The position numbers and the translations under genes are program-made. 44,045 nucleotides of DNA from Nanobdellota archaeon (GTDB lineage Archaea > Nanobdellota > Nanobdellia > Parvarchaeales > Parvarchaeaceae), in the NCBI GenBank assembly GCA_021802505.1, contig JAJZXE010000005.1:1-44045 (forward strand), written 5' to 3'. This document shows positions 29,289 to 36,760 of the stretch, piece after piece. Under the pieces are notes generated by a model that worked only from the letters and a program-made list of their open reading frames with translations, did not search any database and was not told the DNA's origin. Within the stretch, counting starts at the first letter, position 1, and the number at the start of each line of letters is the position of its first letter.

Positions 29289-29675
29289 ATGGAAAAAGAA
29301 AAAAAATTAGAAAGCATACTCTCAGAAGCCATCGATCTGGTCGCTAAAAAGGGACATTATGAACGAAATAAAGGGTGGCGCGTCTACGATGAAAAGGAAC
29401 CCAAGGGCAAGTTCCTGGGAATATTCCAGAAATATGAACATCAGTTCACAGTCGTACACGAGAAGACAAGATATAGAATCGGCGTTGATGAATTGGATGA
29501 AAACGTAACAATATATGATCGGGATACTCCTGTCTTCAGGGCAAGTGCTGCATCGCTTTATGATGAGACGGGCAAAAGAGTAGGGGCTGACCCCTATAGT
29601 TTTCACATAAACTCTTACGTTCCGGGCGAATGGGAACGACACTTAGATGATCTGTACTCAGGCCTCAAAAAGTGA
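29289..29675 (+). CDS. Uncharacterised 128-aa protein
   Basis: ORF with a TATA-like tatttatac about 28 nt upstream; no family recognised. Confidence 0.6.
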   Translation: MEKEKKLESILSEAIDLVAKKGHYERNKGWRVYDEKEPKGKFLGIFQKYEHQFTVVHEKTRYRIGVDELDENVTIYDRDTPVFRASAASLYDETGKRVGADPYSFHINSYVPGEWERHLDDLYSGLKK

Positions 29676-29678
29676 TGC

Positions 29679-29730
29679 GTGTTATCTCTATATAACATTA
29701 ATTTTATTTTAGGTTAATTGTATATAACAC
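29679..29730. repeat. 52-bp imperfect-palindromic repeat, copy 1
   Basis: gtgttatctctatataacattaattttattttaggttaattgtatataacac; about 48/52 identical to 31596-31647. Confidence 0.9.
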
Positions 29731-29930
29731 AAACTAAGGATACTTGTGAAATTTTATGTATCAATACTGATTAATAAATATCAATAATGAATCTTGTATG
29801 TCAAAAATGACATATAGAAAAATACGAGCCAACGGAAGCATCCTACACCATGGAAGAAAACTATTAAAGAAAGTAAATTAATTTAATATTATTAAAAAGC
29901 AATATAATTAAAAAATTAAAACGGTGCCAA

Positions 29931-30158
29931 ATGGTTTATAGAAACAAAATGAATAGATGCTTATCACAGGTGTATCATAATATAAAACTGCACTTTAGTC
30001 CTTCCTATCAGGCGGCATCCGCATTAGTGTTAAATCAAAAGGTAACTCCCAGCAACTTGGAGCATCTGGTTGCGGTAGCGGAAGGAAAGGAAGCAGGGGT
30101 TACGTACGATTCAGAGGTTTTAAATTACGCAGGGAAGATCTTGAAAGGAGAGCTGTGA
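29931..30158 (+). CDS. Possible small protein (75 aa), uncharacterised
   Basis: Only open frame between repeat copy 1 and the decayed VapBC; no family recognised. Confidence 0.3.
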   Translation: MVYRNKMNRCLSQVYHNIKLHFSPSYQAASALVLNQKVTPSNLEHLVAVAEGKEAGVTYDSEVLNYAGKILKGEL

Positions 30159-30359
30159 AGTTTATACAAAGCCGCCGAAAATACTTGCAGTTACGGCTAG
30201 AGAGATTAGACAGGTTTTTATTACTGTGTGAGTATTCTTACGTGACGCACATTGAATAGTAACTTCAACAATTGCAAGGTCAATAAGTAATAATGGATAA
30301 TGAACGTGAACTGGGTTCATTCCAAATTATCTTGAAAGTGTTTAAAGACATAACTATCT

Positions 30360-30485
30360 ATGACGAAGGTAATAAAGGTAGATGTAGATTAGCGGACTGC
30401 TAAGCAATTCAGGGAAAAGGTTGTACAGATCTATGGTTATAAAAAAGGTGCAATGAAAAAAGCGTTAGAAACTTTAATAAAGTGA
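30360..30485 (+). pseudogene. VapB antitoxin pseudogene with in-frame TAG
   Basis: MTKVIKVDVD*RTAKQFREKVVQIYGYKKGAMKKALETLIK*; TAG at 30390-30392. Confidence 0.75.
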
Positions 30486-30581
30486 TGATAACAGAGAGCA
30501 AATTAGACGAGTCCGCATTGCAGGGTGTGATAAAATCAGACAAAATTTCTACAGTAATTCAGCACAAGACCTTTAAAAGAT

Positions 30582-30755
30582 GAACTTATTGATACAAACA
30601 TCTTCTTGGAGCCTTTTCTTGGCCAGAAAAAGGCAGTCAAATGTGAGGAGTTCCTTAAAAAAAGTTGTTGGGGAGAAGACAGAATCATTGTGGCTTCGTT
30701 TACTTCAATAAAGCGGTTAAGGTTTAAATTTATACACATCCTTTTGACTACATGA
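30582..30755 (+). pseudogene. Truncated PIN toxin (VapC remnant)
   Basis: ELIDTNIFLEPFLGQKKAVKCEEFLKKSCWGEDRIIVASFTSIKRLRFKFIHILLTT*: PIN N-terminus without a usable start and lacking the rest of the domain. Confidence 0.75.
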
Positions 30756-31138
30756 ACAGGACAATAAGTTTAGAATATAAGGAAATTGCACAGGAATTTA
30801 CTAAGCGTGCAGTTGCCAGACTAGGAGGTAAAATAACCGCGATATTACTGTATGGCTCGGTTTCAAGAGGAGAAGCAAATAAATACAGCGATATAGATCT
30901 GCTTGTATTGAGCAATTACGCTAATAGCCCCTTGTTTAGACGCCAGCTATCAAGGATAGCCACAAAACTCGAGGAGGAGGACGAATTCTCTTTTTATATC
31001 TCCATTTTTCCGATATTGCCAAAAGATCTTTTAAGAAACGTTAGATGGGGGGTTCCCTTTATAAGAAATGTAAAAAAAGATGCGGTGGAGTTGTATGGCG
31101 GAAAAATATTCCAAAAACTTACTAGAGAACTATCTTAA
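30752..31138 (+). CDS. MNT-type minimal nucleotidyltransferase (antitoxin of HEPN/MNT module)
   Basis: 128 aa; ILLYGSVSRGEANKYSDIDLLVLS matches GSx10DxD. Confidence 0.92.
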   Translation: MNRTISLEYKEIAQEFTKRAVARLGGKITAILLYGSVSRGEANKYSDIDLLVLSNYANSPLFRRQLSRIATKLEEEDEFSFYISIFPILPKDLLRNVRWGVPFIRNVKKDAVELYGGKIFQKLTRELS

Positions 31139-31493
31139 AGTTGCTGACGAAGCGTTGCGAGATGCTAAATCTAGGTATAATGAGAATAGTTTTCGAGCCG
31201 CTGCTCATTCAGCATATTACGCTATGTTTTATTCGGCAAATGCAGCACTAATAAAAATAGGAGCCGAATTACCTAGAACACATCAAGGTTTAGTTGCACG
31301 GTTCAATTACCATTATATACGAACCAAAATTATAAAAGACAACTTCTCCGATTATTTAAGAACGGCCATGGAATTGCGGCTCAGTGGAGATTACAACGTT
31401 ACAATCGAACCCGATAAACGCTTAGTATTAAGTACTATAAATAACGCGCAAGAGTTTGTAACTACAATAAAAAAGATTGTAAACAAGAAATAA
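31095..31493 (+). CDS. HEPN-domain protein (UPF0332-like)
   Basis: MAEKYSKNLLENYLKVADEALRDAKSRYNENSFRAAAHSAYYAMFYSANAALIKIGAELPRTHQGL; overlaps the MNT gene by 44 nt. Confidence 0.88.
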   Translation: MAEKYSKNLLENYLKVADEALRDAKSRYNENSFRAAAHSAYYAMFYSANAALIKIGAELPRTHQGLVARFNYHYIRTKIIKDNFSDYLRTAMELRLSGDYNVTIEPDKRLVLSTINNAQEFVTTIKKIVNKK

Positions 31494-31595
31494 CAGCCAG
31501 ATTTCTATTATGGAAAAAATATTTGGCAGCAATAACGGCGTAGCCATAAACATTAAGTGGGTTTCGCCTCGGATCTTGATTCCCCTTCTTGATAT

Positions 31596-31647
31596 GTGTT
31601 ATCTCTGTATAACGCTAATTCTATTTTAGGTTAATTGTATATAACAC
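31596..31647. repeat. 52-bp imperfect-palindromic repeat, copy 2
   Basis: gtgttatctctgtataacgctaattctattttaggttaattgtatataacac; direct orientation, 1917 bp from copy 1. Confidence 0.9.
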
Positions 31648-31974
31648 AAACCATGAATATTTGTGGCCTTCTGCTCCAGTCTAGTTAATTCCATATTTAT
31701 ATTTGTGTAAGATAGTTATTGTATAAATGACTCTCTTCCATAATTTTAAAAGGAGTATACTGTAAGGAGTAGTATAACTATATTTAGTTTCAAGGGGTAA
31801 ATTGACAGTATGCCTTAAAAAGCTAAAATCTCTCTTCACAAGTATTTTTGTGATTTGGTGCTTTACTGTTTTCTTTTAGGTAGAGCACTTTAAGCACCGT
31901 TTGTATTATTTACAGGTATTAAGATAAATGGCCCTTCTTCTCATACGTATACTATTTTAGCATATAAAGCAGAA

Positions 31975-32002
31975 TGTAAACAAATTGTAAACATTTATAA
32001 AC
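31975..32002. promoter_or_regulatory. Tandem operator-like repeats over the vapB promoter
   Basis: TGTAAAC (31975), TGTAAAC (31986), TATAAAC (31996); about 10-11 bp period overlapping the TATA box of the 32023 gene. Confidence 0.45.
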
Positions 32003-32022
32003 TTTAAGCATCTAATAATTGT

Positions 32023-32256
32023 ATGGCAGACAGCGAAGTTATCTCTGTGAGAATTCCGAAGGGCTTAAAGAGAGAATTGAAAAAGAATAAAATAGATTAC
32101 ACGAGGGAGACGCGTAAATTTTTAGAGAATCTTGTGCGGAGAGCACGTTTGGAAGTAACGATGGGAAAGATGATAAAAACTTCTGCTTCATTAAAGAAAC
32201 CAGTAACTAACTTGGCCGCTAAGATAATTAGGGAAGACCGGGAGCATGGGCATTGA
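32023..32256 (+). CDS. vapB: VapB antitoxin
   Basis: 77 aa; SEVISVRIPKGLKRELKKNKIDYTRETRKFLENLVRRA; overlaps the PIN gene. Confidence 0.88.
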   Translation: MADSEVISVRIPKGLKRELKKNKIDYTRETRKFLENLVRRARLEVTMGKMIKTSASLKKPVTNLAAKIIREDREHGH

Positions 32257-32680
32257 AGAAATAGTTTTGGATTCCTCTGCAATTGTAGCTATGCAAGTGA
32301 AGGAGAAATATAGTACGTGGGTTATGAACAAGTTATCAGGCTACTTTAGTTTTGATATATTAGAATTAACTCCTTATGAAGTGTTTAACGCACTTAGCAC
32401 ATACAAAAGAAGAGGCATGCTAAACAATGATAAATACCAGGATATAATAAATAACACAAAGGATTTTCTAGATGACTGTAATGTTTATGGATATGATAAT
32501 GTGCTTTATTCTGCACTGGCAATATCAGCAGACTCAAAAATAGCTTTATATGATTCTGCCTATATAGCTTTAGCAAACAAGCTAAGATGTAAGCTGTTGA
32601 CTGTAGATCTGGCCCTTTACAATAAATTGTCAGATGTCCCCGCGCTGAAAGAGCTGCTTGTAACCCCTCTTAATAATTGA
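32246..32680 (+). CDS. vapC: PIN-domain toxin VapC
   Basis: 144 aa; VLDSSAIVAMQ, LTPYEVFNAL, ALYDSAYIALANKLRCKLLTVDLAL. Confidence 0.92.
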   Translation: MGIEEIVLDSSAIVAMQVKEKYSTWVMNKLSGYFSFDILELTPYEVFNALSTYKRRGMLNNDKYQDIINNTKDFLDDCNVYGYDNVLYSALAISADSKIALYDSAYIALANKLRCKLLTVDLALYNKLSDVPALKELLVTPLNN

Positions 32681-32807
32681 ATCAAGTTAATACAGCCTGT
32701 TTAAATCCTTTGAAATAGTATTTTTGAAAGACAACGGAAAACAGGTACATAGAGTTACAGCGGTGGCGGGCACGAGTTATTTTATATGGCCCTTTCCTTC
32801 TGATTAT

Positions 32808-33503
32808 ATGGACATTGAAGATCTTCCGTTTAGATTTAAAAAAGGGTCGCGTGCCATAGCCAGCGGAGAATACTCTATCGTGGGGGATATCCACCTCGGT
32901 TTTGAGGAGGATATAAACAGCAGAGGGTATAACGTATGGGAGAAGACCGAGGAAATAACCGATGAGATAAAATCGCTCAGGTCGAAAAAACTCATTCTTT
33001 TAGGGGATATACGGAAGGAATACACCGAGATAAAACCGAAAGAAGGCGGCATACTGATAAAATTCTTCTCCATTCTTTCAGATAATTTTGATGAGATTAT
33101 AATAACAAAGGGAAATCATGACGGCGGCCTCGAAAAGATAACAGGTAGATTTGCAAACATTTCGATGGTAAACGAGTTTATACTCGGTAAAATCGGTTTT
33201 ATGCACGGCCATGCCCTGCCATCCAAAAAGTTTGCGCAGGAAGCGGAAACACTGTGTATGAGTCACCTTCATCCTTCCGTGGTACTAAGGGATTCAAACG
33301 GTATTTATTACCAAAAAGACTGTTTTTTCGTTCTTAGCATCGGTCTGCCCGAAAAATTATATCCGAAATCCGTCCTAAAGAAGGGGATAGTCGTACCTAA
33401 ATTTAATCCGTACATCGGAAGCTCCGCCGATGTGGATTATAAAGGGGTAATGAAATACGCCGAGATAGACAGCAGAATGACCATAGATCTCGCGGTATTT
33501 TGA
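32808..33503 (+). CDS. Metallophosphoesterase (ICC-like)
   Basis: IVGDIHLGFEE, LLGDIRKEY, ITKGNHDGG, FMHGHALP; ATG 32808 preferred over TTG 32724. Confidence 0.85.
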   Translation: MDIEDLPFRFKKGSRAIASGEYSIVGDIHLGFEEDINSRGYNVWEKTEEITDEIKSLRSKKLILLGDIRKEYTEIKPKEGGILIKFFSILSDNFDEIIITKGNHDGGLEKITGRFANISMVNEFILGKIGFMHGHALPSKKFAQEAETLCMSHLHPSVVLRDSNGIYYQKDCFFVLSIGLPEKLYPKSVLKKGIVVPKFNPYIGSSADVDYKGVMKYAEIDSRMTIDLAVF

Positions 33504-33544
33504 AAAAGGAACGGTTATAAATTTAAACTCTCCTTATAAGTATT

Positions 33545-34477
33545 ATGAGTCCCGGGGAATTTTGGGTTTTTGCGGTGGGAGTGATAGTGCTTGTGCTGCT
33601 GTTCCTCTTCAGTCTGTTCGTACCCAGCCTGTTTTACATCTTTCTTATCATATTTATCGTACTTTTGGCCGTGATATTCTTCATAACATTTGTGAAGAAA
33701 TACAGCCAGTTTGAAAGAGGGATAATTTTTAGGCTGGGAAAGTTCAACAGGATAGCCGGGCCGGGCTGGGCCGTAGTTGTACCGTTTTTTGAGGAGGAGT
33801 ACAAGAAAGTAGATGTGCGTGTTAAAATGATGGATATAAGCTCTCCAGATATATTCACTTCAGATGATCTTAAATTATCTATAGATGGCACCATATACTA
33901 CCAGATAGTCGATCCGGAAAAAGCCACGCTTCAGATAGACAATTACGGCCAGGGTCTATCAAATCTTGTGCAGTCCGCCGTCAGGAATGCAATAGCCTCT
34001 TTAACAATGAGGCAGGTTTTTGGCAGTTTGGACAGGCTTAATGACATATTAGCGGATGCGATAAGACATATGACCTGGAAATGGGGCATTGATGTTCCAT
34101 CGGTACAGATAAAAACGGTTTCTCCTTCTAACGAGGTTATACAGGCCATGCAGCAGCCGGAGATATCGGCCAATCTGCTGCAGGCGCAGAGGTTCAAGGC
34201 CGAGGCTCAGAAGATTGTGATAGAAGCCATCGGAGAAGGTGGAAAGTCGCTGGATGACAGGTCTATAATGTATCTCTACCTGCAGGCGCTTAAGCAGATG
34301 GGGGAATCCAGTTCGTCGAAGATAGTCCTTCCGATGCAGTTCATGCAGAATGCGGGCGGCATGCTCGGAGGAATAGCCGGGTTATCGACAACGGCTTTAG
34401 CTTCTTTGGGCGGGCAGGAAAACGTGCAGAATGTAATTGACAAGATAAAGGAAAAGATGTCCCAGGCAAATTCCTAG
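33545..34477 (+). CDS. SPFH/Band 7 (stomatin-like) membrane protein
   Basis: 310 aa; two TM segments then ERGIIFRLGKFNRIAGPGWAVVVPFFEEEYKKVDVRV. Confidence 0.93.
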   Translation: MSPGEFWVFAVGVIVLVLLFLFSLFVPSLFYIFLIIFIVLLAVIFFITFVKKYSQFERGIIFRLGKFNRIAGPGWAVVVPFFEEEYKKVDVRVKMMDISSPDIFTSDDLKLSIDGTIYYQIVDPEKATLQIDNYGQGLSNLVQSAVRNAIASLTMRQVFGSLDRLNDILADAIRHMTWKWGIDVPSVQIKTVSPSNEVIQAMQQPEISANLLQAQRFKAEAQKIVIEAIGEGGKSLDDRSIMYLYLQALKQMGESSSSKIVLPMQFMQNAGGMLGGIAGLSTTALASLGGQENVQNVIDKIKEKMSQANS

Positions 34478-35193
34478 GGGGATATACCTAATATCTTGTA
34501 TATCTGTTTCATGTCTTCTATTATGTAATCCGGCTCTGATTTGGACACTCTGCCTTTTTCAGTGTTATATCTATCGAACAAAACGGTAAACATGCCTGCT
34601 GATTTTGCGTTGTCTATGTCTACCTCCGGCACATCTCCTATAAACAGCACCTCATCTGGCTTTAAACCCATAAGCCCGGCGGTTCTCTTGAAAGCGCCGG
34701 GGTCGGACTTGCTTTCAGGGATTCCTTCTCTTGCAATGATCTTAACGTCAAATTTTTCCATAAAACCGATCTTTTCCAGGGTCTTTCTCTTTAAACCGGT
34801 GTACATTCCTTCGCCCGTGAGCAGGCCCATCTTCAAGCCGTTGTTCTTGATGGCGTCAATGACTTCTTCTATCCCTTCTGTAAATTCCATCCTGGTCAGC
34901 AATACCTCCTCAAATGTATCGGAGTATTTCCTGATTTTTTCCCGGTCCATATCAAATCCGCTGGCCTTCGCAAATAGCTCGTAGAAAAGTTCTTTATGCC
35001 TGTAACTCGGTTCTATTTTTTTGTATTCTATATCTGTCTTTGCGTGCATCTCATTGAAAAAATCTTCGCTTATCTCATCAAAATCCCTTTTCATCTCGTT
35101 TATTACTTCTTTATTCGCATCATCTATTATTTTGGAGGAATTCAATATCGTGTTGTCCAGATCAAATATCACTCCCTTTATCTCTTTTTTCAT
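34474..35193 (-). CDS. HAD-superfamily hydrolase
   Basis: 239 aa; GVIFDLDNTILNS, GLLTGEG, VLFIGDVPEVDIDNAKSAGM. Confidence 0.92.
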   Translation of the reverse strand: MKKEIKGVIFDLDNTILNSSKIIDDANKEVINEMKRDFDEISEDFFNEMHAKTDIEYKKIEPSYRHKELFYELFAKASGFDMDREKIRKYSDTFEEVLLTRMEFTEGIEEVIDAIKNNGLKMGLLTGEGMYTGLKRKTLEKIGFMEKFDVKIIAREGIPESKSDPGAFKRTAGLMGLKPDEVLFIGDVPEVDIDNAKSAGMFTVLFDRYNTEKGRVSKSEPDYIIEDMKQIYKILGISP

Positions 35194-35205
35194 AGCTTAA
35201 ATGAT

Positions 35206-35277
35206 AGCCTCCGACGGGTGCTGGCCCCGCGACCTTCTGCTTACAAGGCAGACGCTCTACCGCTGAGCTACGGAGGC
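35206..35277 (-). tRNA. tRNA-Thr (anticodon TGT)
   Basis: Cloverleaf GCCTCCG TA GCTC AGCGGTA GAGC G TCTGC CTTGTAA GCAGA AGGTC GCGGG GCCAGCA CCCGT CGGAGGC T; anticodon at 35243-35245; T-loop is non-canonical. Confidence 0.92.
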
Positions 35278-35347
35278 TTTTCAGCCTCTAAATAGTCTAT
35301 TACATTGAAATGAACTTATATATTTTATGCTTAACCTATACTGTTAA

Positions 35348-35971
35348 ATGGAAGAATATGAAGTAATAGAGCATCTCAAATCCGGTTCGAAGCCAGCGGA
35401 TAACAAATTCCTTATAGTGGCCATAAACTATAAAGAGCCCACGTACGTAAAATTCGAAAGTGATCAGGATTTTAAGGTCGGAGACAAAGTTAATATGGAA
35501 AATAAGGATGTTTTTTTTCAGGGTAAAAAGATAGGCGAGGTAAGAGAGGTAAAAAAAGCAAATGACGTGAAAATAGATACAAGATACGACATAAAATACA
35601 CGGGCGGCTATTCGGTAGACGGCAAAAAGGTCTATCTTGATGAACATTTTCCGAAGACAATAACCGTTGACGGCAAAGTTGTGGACACCGTGGAAAGCAT
35701 AGACAGACATCATGAAGTTACAGAAAAATGGCTTGTTGACGATGCATACGAGTACGCATATGCGCATGAAATAGCTACAAAGATAGAACGGGAATACATC
35801 GAATCCATCGGGGTAAACTGGGATGATTACTGCAAGGAAGTCAACAGAAACCTTCATGAAGTTTACATGACAAAAGCCGAAAAAACCCCCTCGGATCTGG
35901 ACCTCGCGCCATACTTTTATTCAAAGGATGAAAAAGCCCTCAAGGAAATAAGGGAAACAAAAAATAATTGA
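35348..35971 (+). CDS. Uncharacterised protein with conserved-looking His/Glu segment
   Basis: 207 aa; DRHHEVTEKWLVDDAYEYAYAHEIATKIEREYIESIGV. Confidence 0.6.
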   Translation: MEEYEVIEHLKSGSKPADNKFLIVAINYKEPTYVKFESDQDFKVGDKVNMENKDVFFQGKKIGEVREVKKANDVKIDTRYDIKYTGGYSVDGKKVYLDEHFPKTITVDGKVVDTVESIDRHHEVTEKWLVDDAYEYAYAHEIATKIEREYIESIGVNWDDYCKEVNRNLHEVYMTKAEKTPSDLDLAPYFYSKDEKALKEIRETKNN

Positions 35972-36010
35972 GTTGCAAAGCATTAATATTGTATTTTACT
36001 ACTTTCTTTA

Positions 36011-36760
36011 ATGGAAGACAAATTCATTGATGTCCATGCCCATCTGAGCGATCCTTCTTTTACAGATAGGAAAAAAGAGCTGTTTTCAATGTTAAAGGAT
36101 TCATACTTAGTTCTCAATGCCGGCGAAAATTCCGTTCAGGACAGAAAAATACTCGATGAAAGCCGTAACTTAAGTTTTCTTCTTCCGTGCATAGGCCTGC
36201 ATCCGAACGAAATAGCCAGGATGGCATATGAGGACGCAGAAAAAGAACTCGCTTATTTTTCACAGAATATCGCGGACTTTTTTGCGGTATCCGAAGTGGG
36301 TTTGGATTACAGGGGAAAAGACACCTACCAGATGGAGCAGGAAAAAGAATTTTTTTATAGGATTCTTGAGCTGTCAGAAATAAACAAAAAAGTGTGTATA
36401 ATCCACAGCAGAAAAGCCATAGAGGACGTATTTGATGCCGTGTCCGGTTTCAAGGTAAAGGCAATCCTGCACAATTTCGAGGGGAATCTGCGGAATCTTA
36501 AAAAAGCGGAGGAATTAGGACTGTACATAAGCGTGTCAACCGGTTTTATCAGGTTCAAAAAGGACAACGTAATAAAAAACATAGCCCTTGACAGACTTTT
36601 TACCGAAACTGATTCGCCGGTCCTCAGCCCCGACAGTGGTATAAATACTCCGCTCAATCTACCTAAACTATTAAACTATATATCAAGTATAAGAAACATG
36701 GGTGTAAATGACTTAAAATCTGCGGTCTATAACAATTTCAAGAGAGTATTTTATGATTGA
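36011..36760 (+). CDS. TatD-family metal-dependent hydrolase
   Basis: 249 aa; IDVHAHLSDPSF, VSEVGLDYRGKD, ETDSPVLSP. Confidence 0.93.
   Translation: MEDKFIDVHAHLSDPSFTDRKKELFSMLKDSYLVLNAGENSVQDRKILDESRNLSFLLPCIGLHPNEIARMAYEDAEKELAYFSQNIADFFAVSEVGLDYRGKDTYQMEQEKEFFYRILELSEINKKVCIIHSRKAIEDVFDAVSGFKVKAILHNFEGNLRNLKKAEELGLYISVSTGFIRFKKDNVIKNIALDRLFTETDSPVLSPDSGINTPLNLPKLLNYISSIRNMGVNDLKSAVYNNFKRVFYD

Noticed and set aside
29679-29730. Possible integron attC-like site
   Set aside because: The GTTRRRY/RYYYAAC core consensus is not met and no integrase is visible, so I kept only the neutral description of a palindromic repeat.
30390-30392. In-frame TAG as pyrrolysine recoding
   Set aside because: The neighbouring PIN is also truncated, so ordinary pseudogenisation explains it more simply.
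31511-31635. Short frame MEKIFGSNNGVAINIKWVSPRILIPLLDMCYLCITLILF overlapping repeat copy 2, whose start resembles some HTH-regulator N-termini
   Set aside because: Only about 12 residues look familiar and the frame then runs into the repeat; too short to support a gene.
29673-31665. CRISPR array
   Set aside because: Only two copies of the repeat, 1.9 kb apart with genes between; no regular spacers and no cas genes in the window.
31754-31812. Inverted repeat GTATACTGT...ACAGTATGC downstream of repeat copy 2
   Set aside because: 8/9 match in AT-rich spacer with a long loop; could easily be chance and has no second copy I could see.
32724-32807. N-terminal extension of the metallophosphoesterase from TTG 32724
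   Set aside because: The extension lacks family similarity and ATG 32808 gives a conventional N-terminus.
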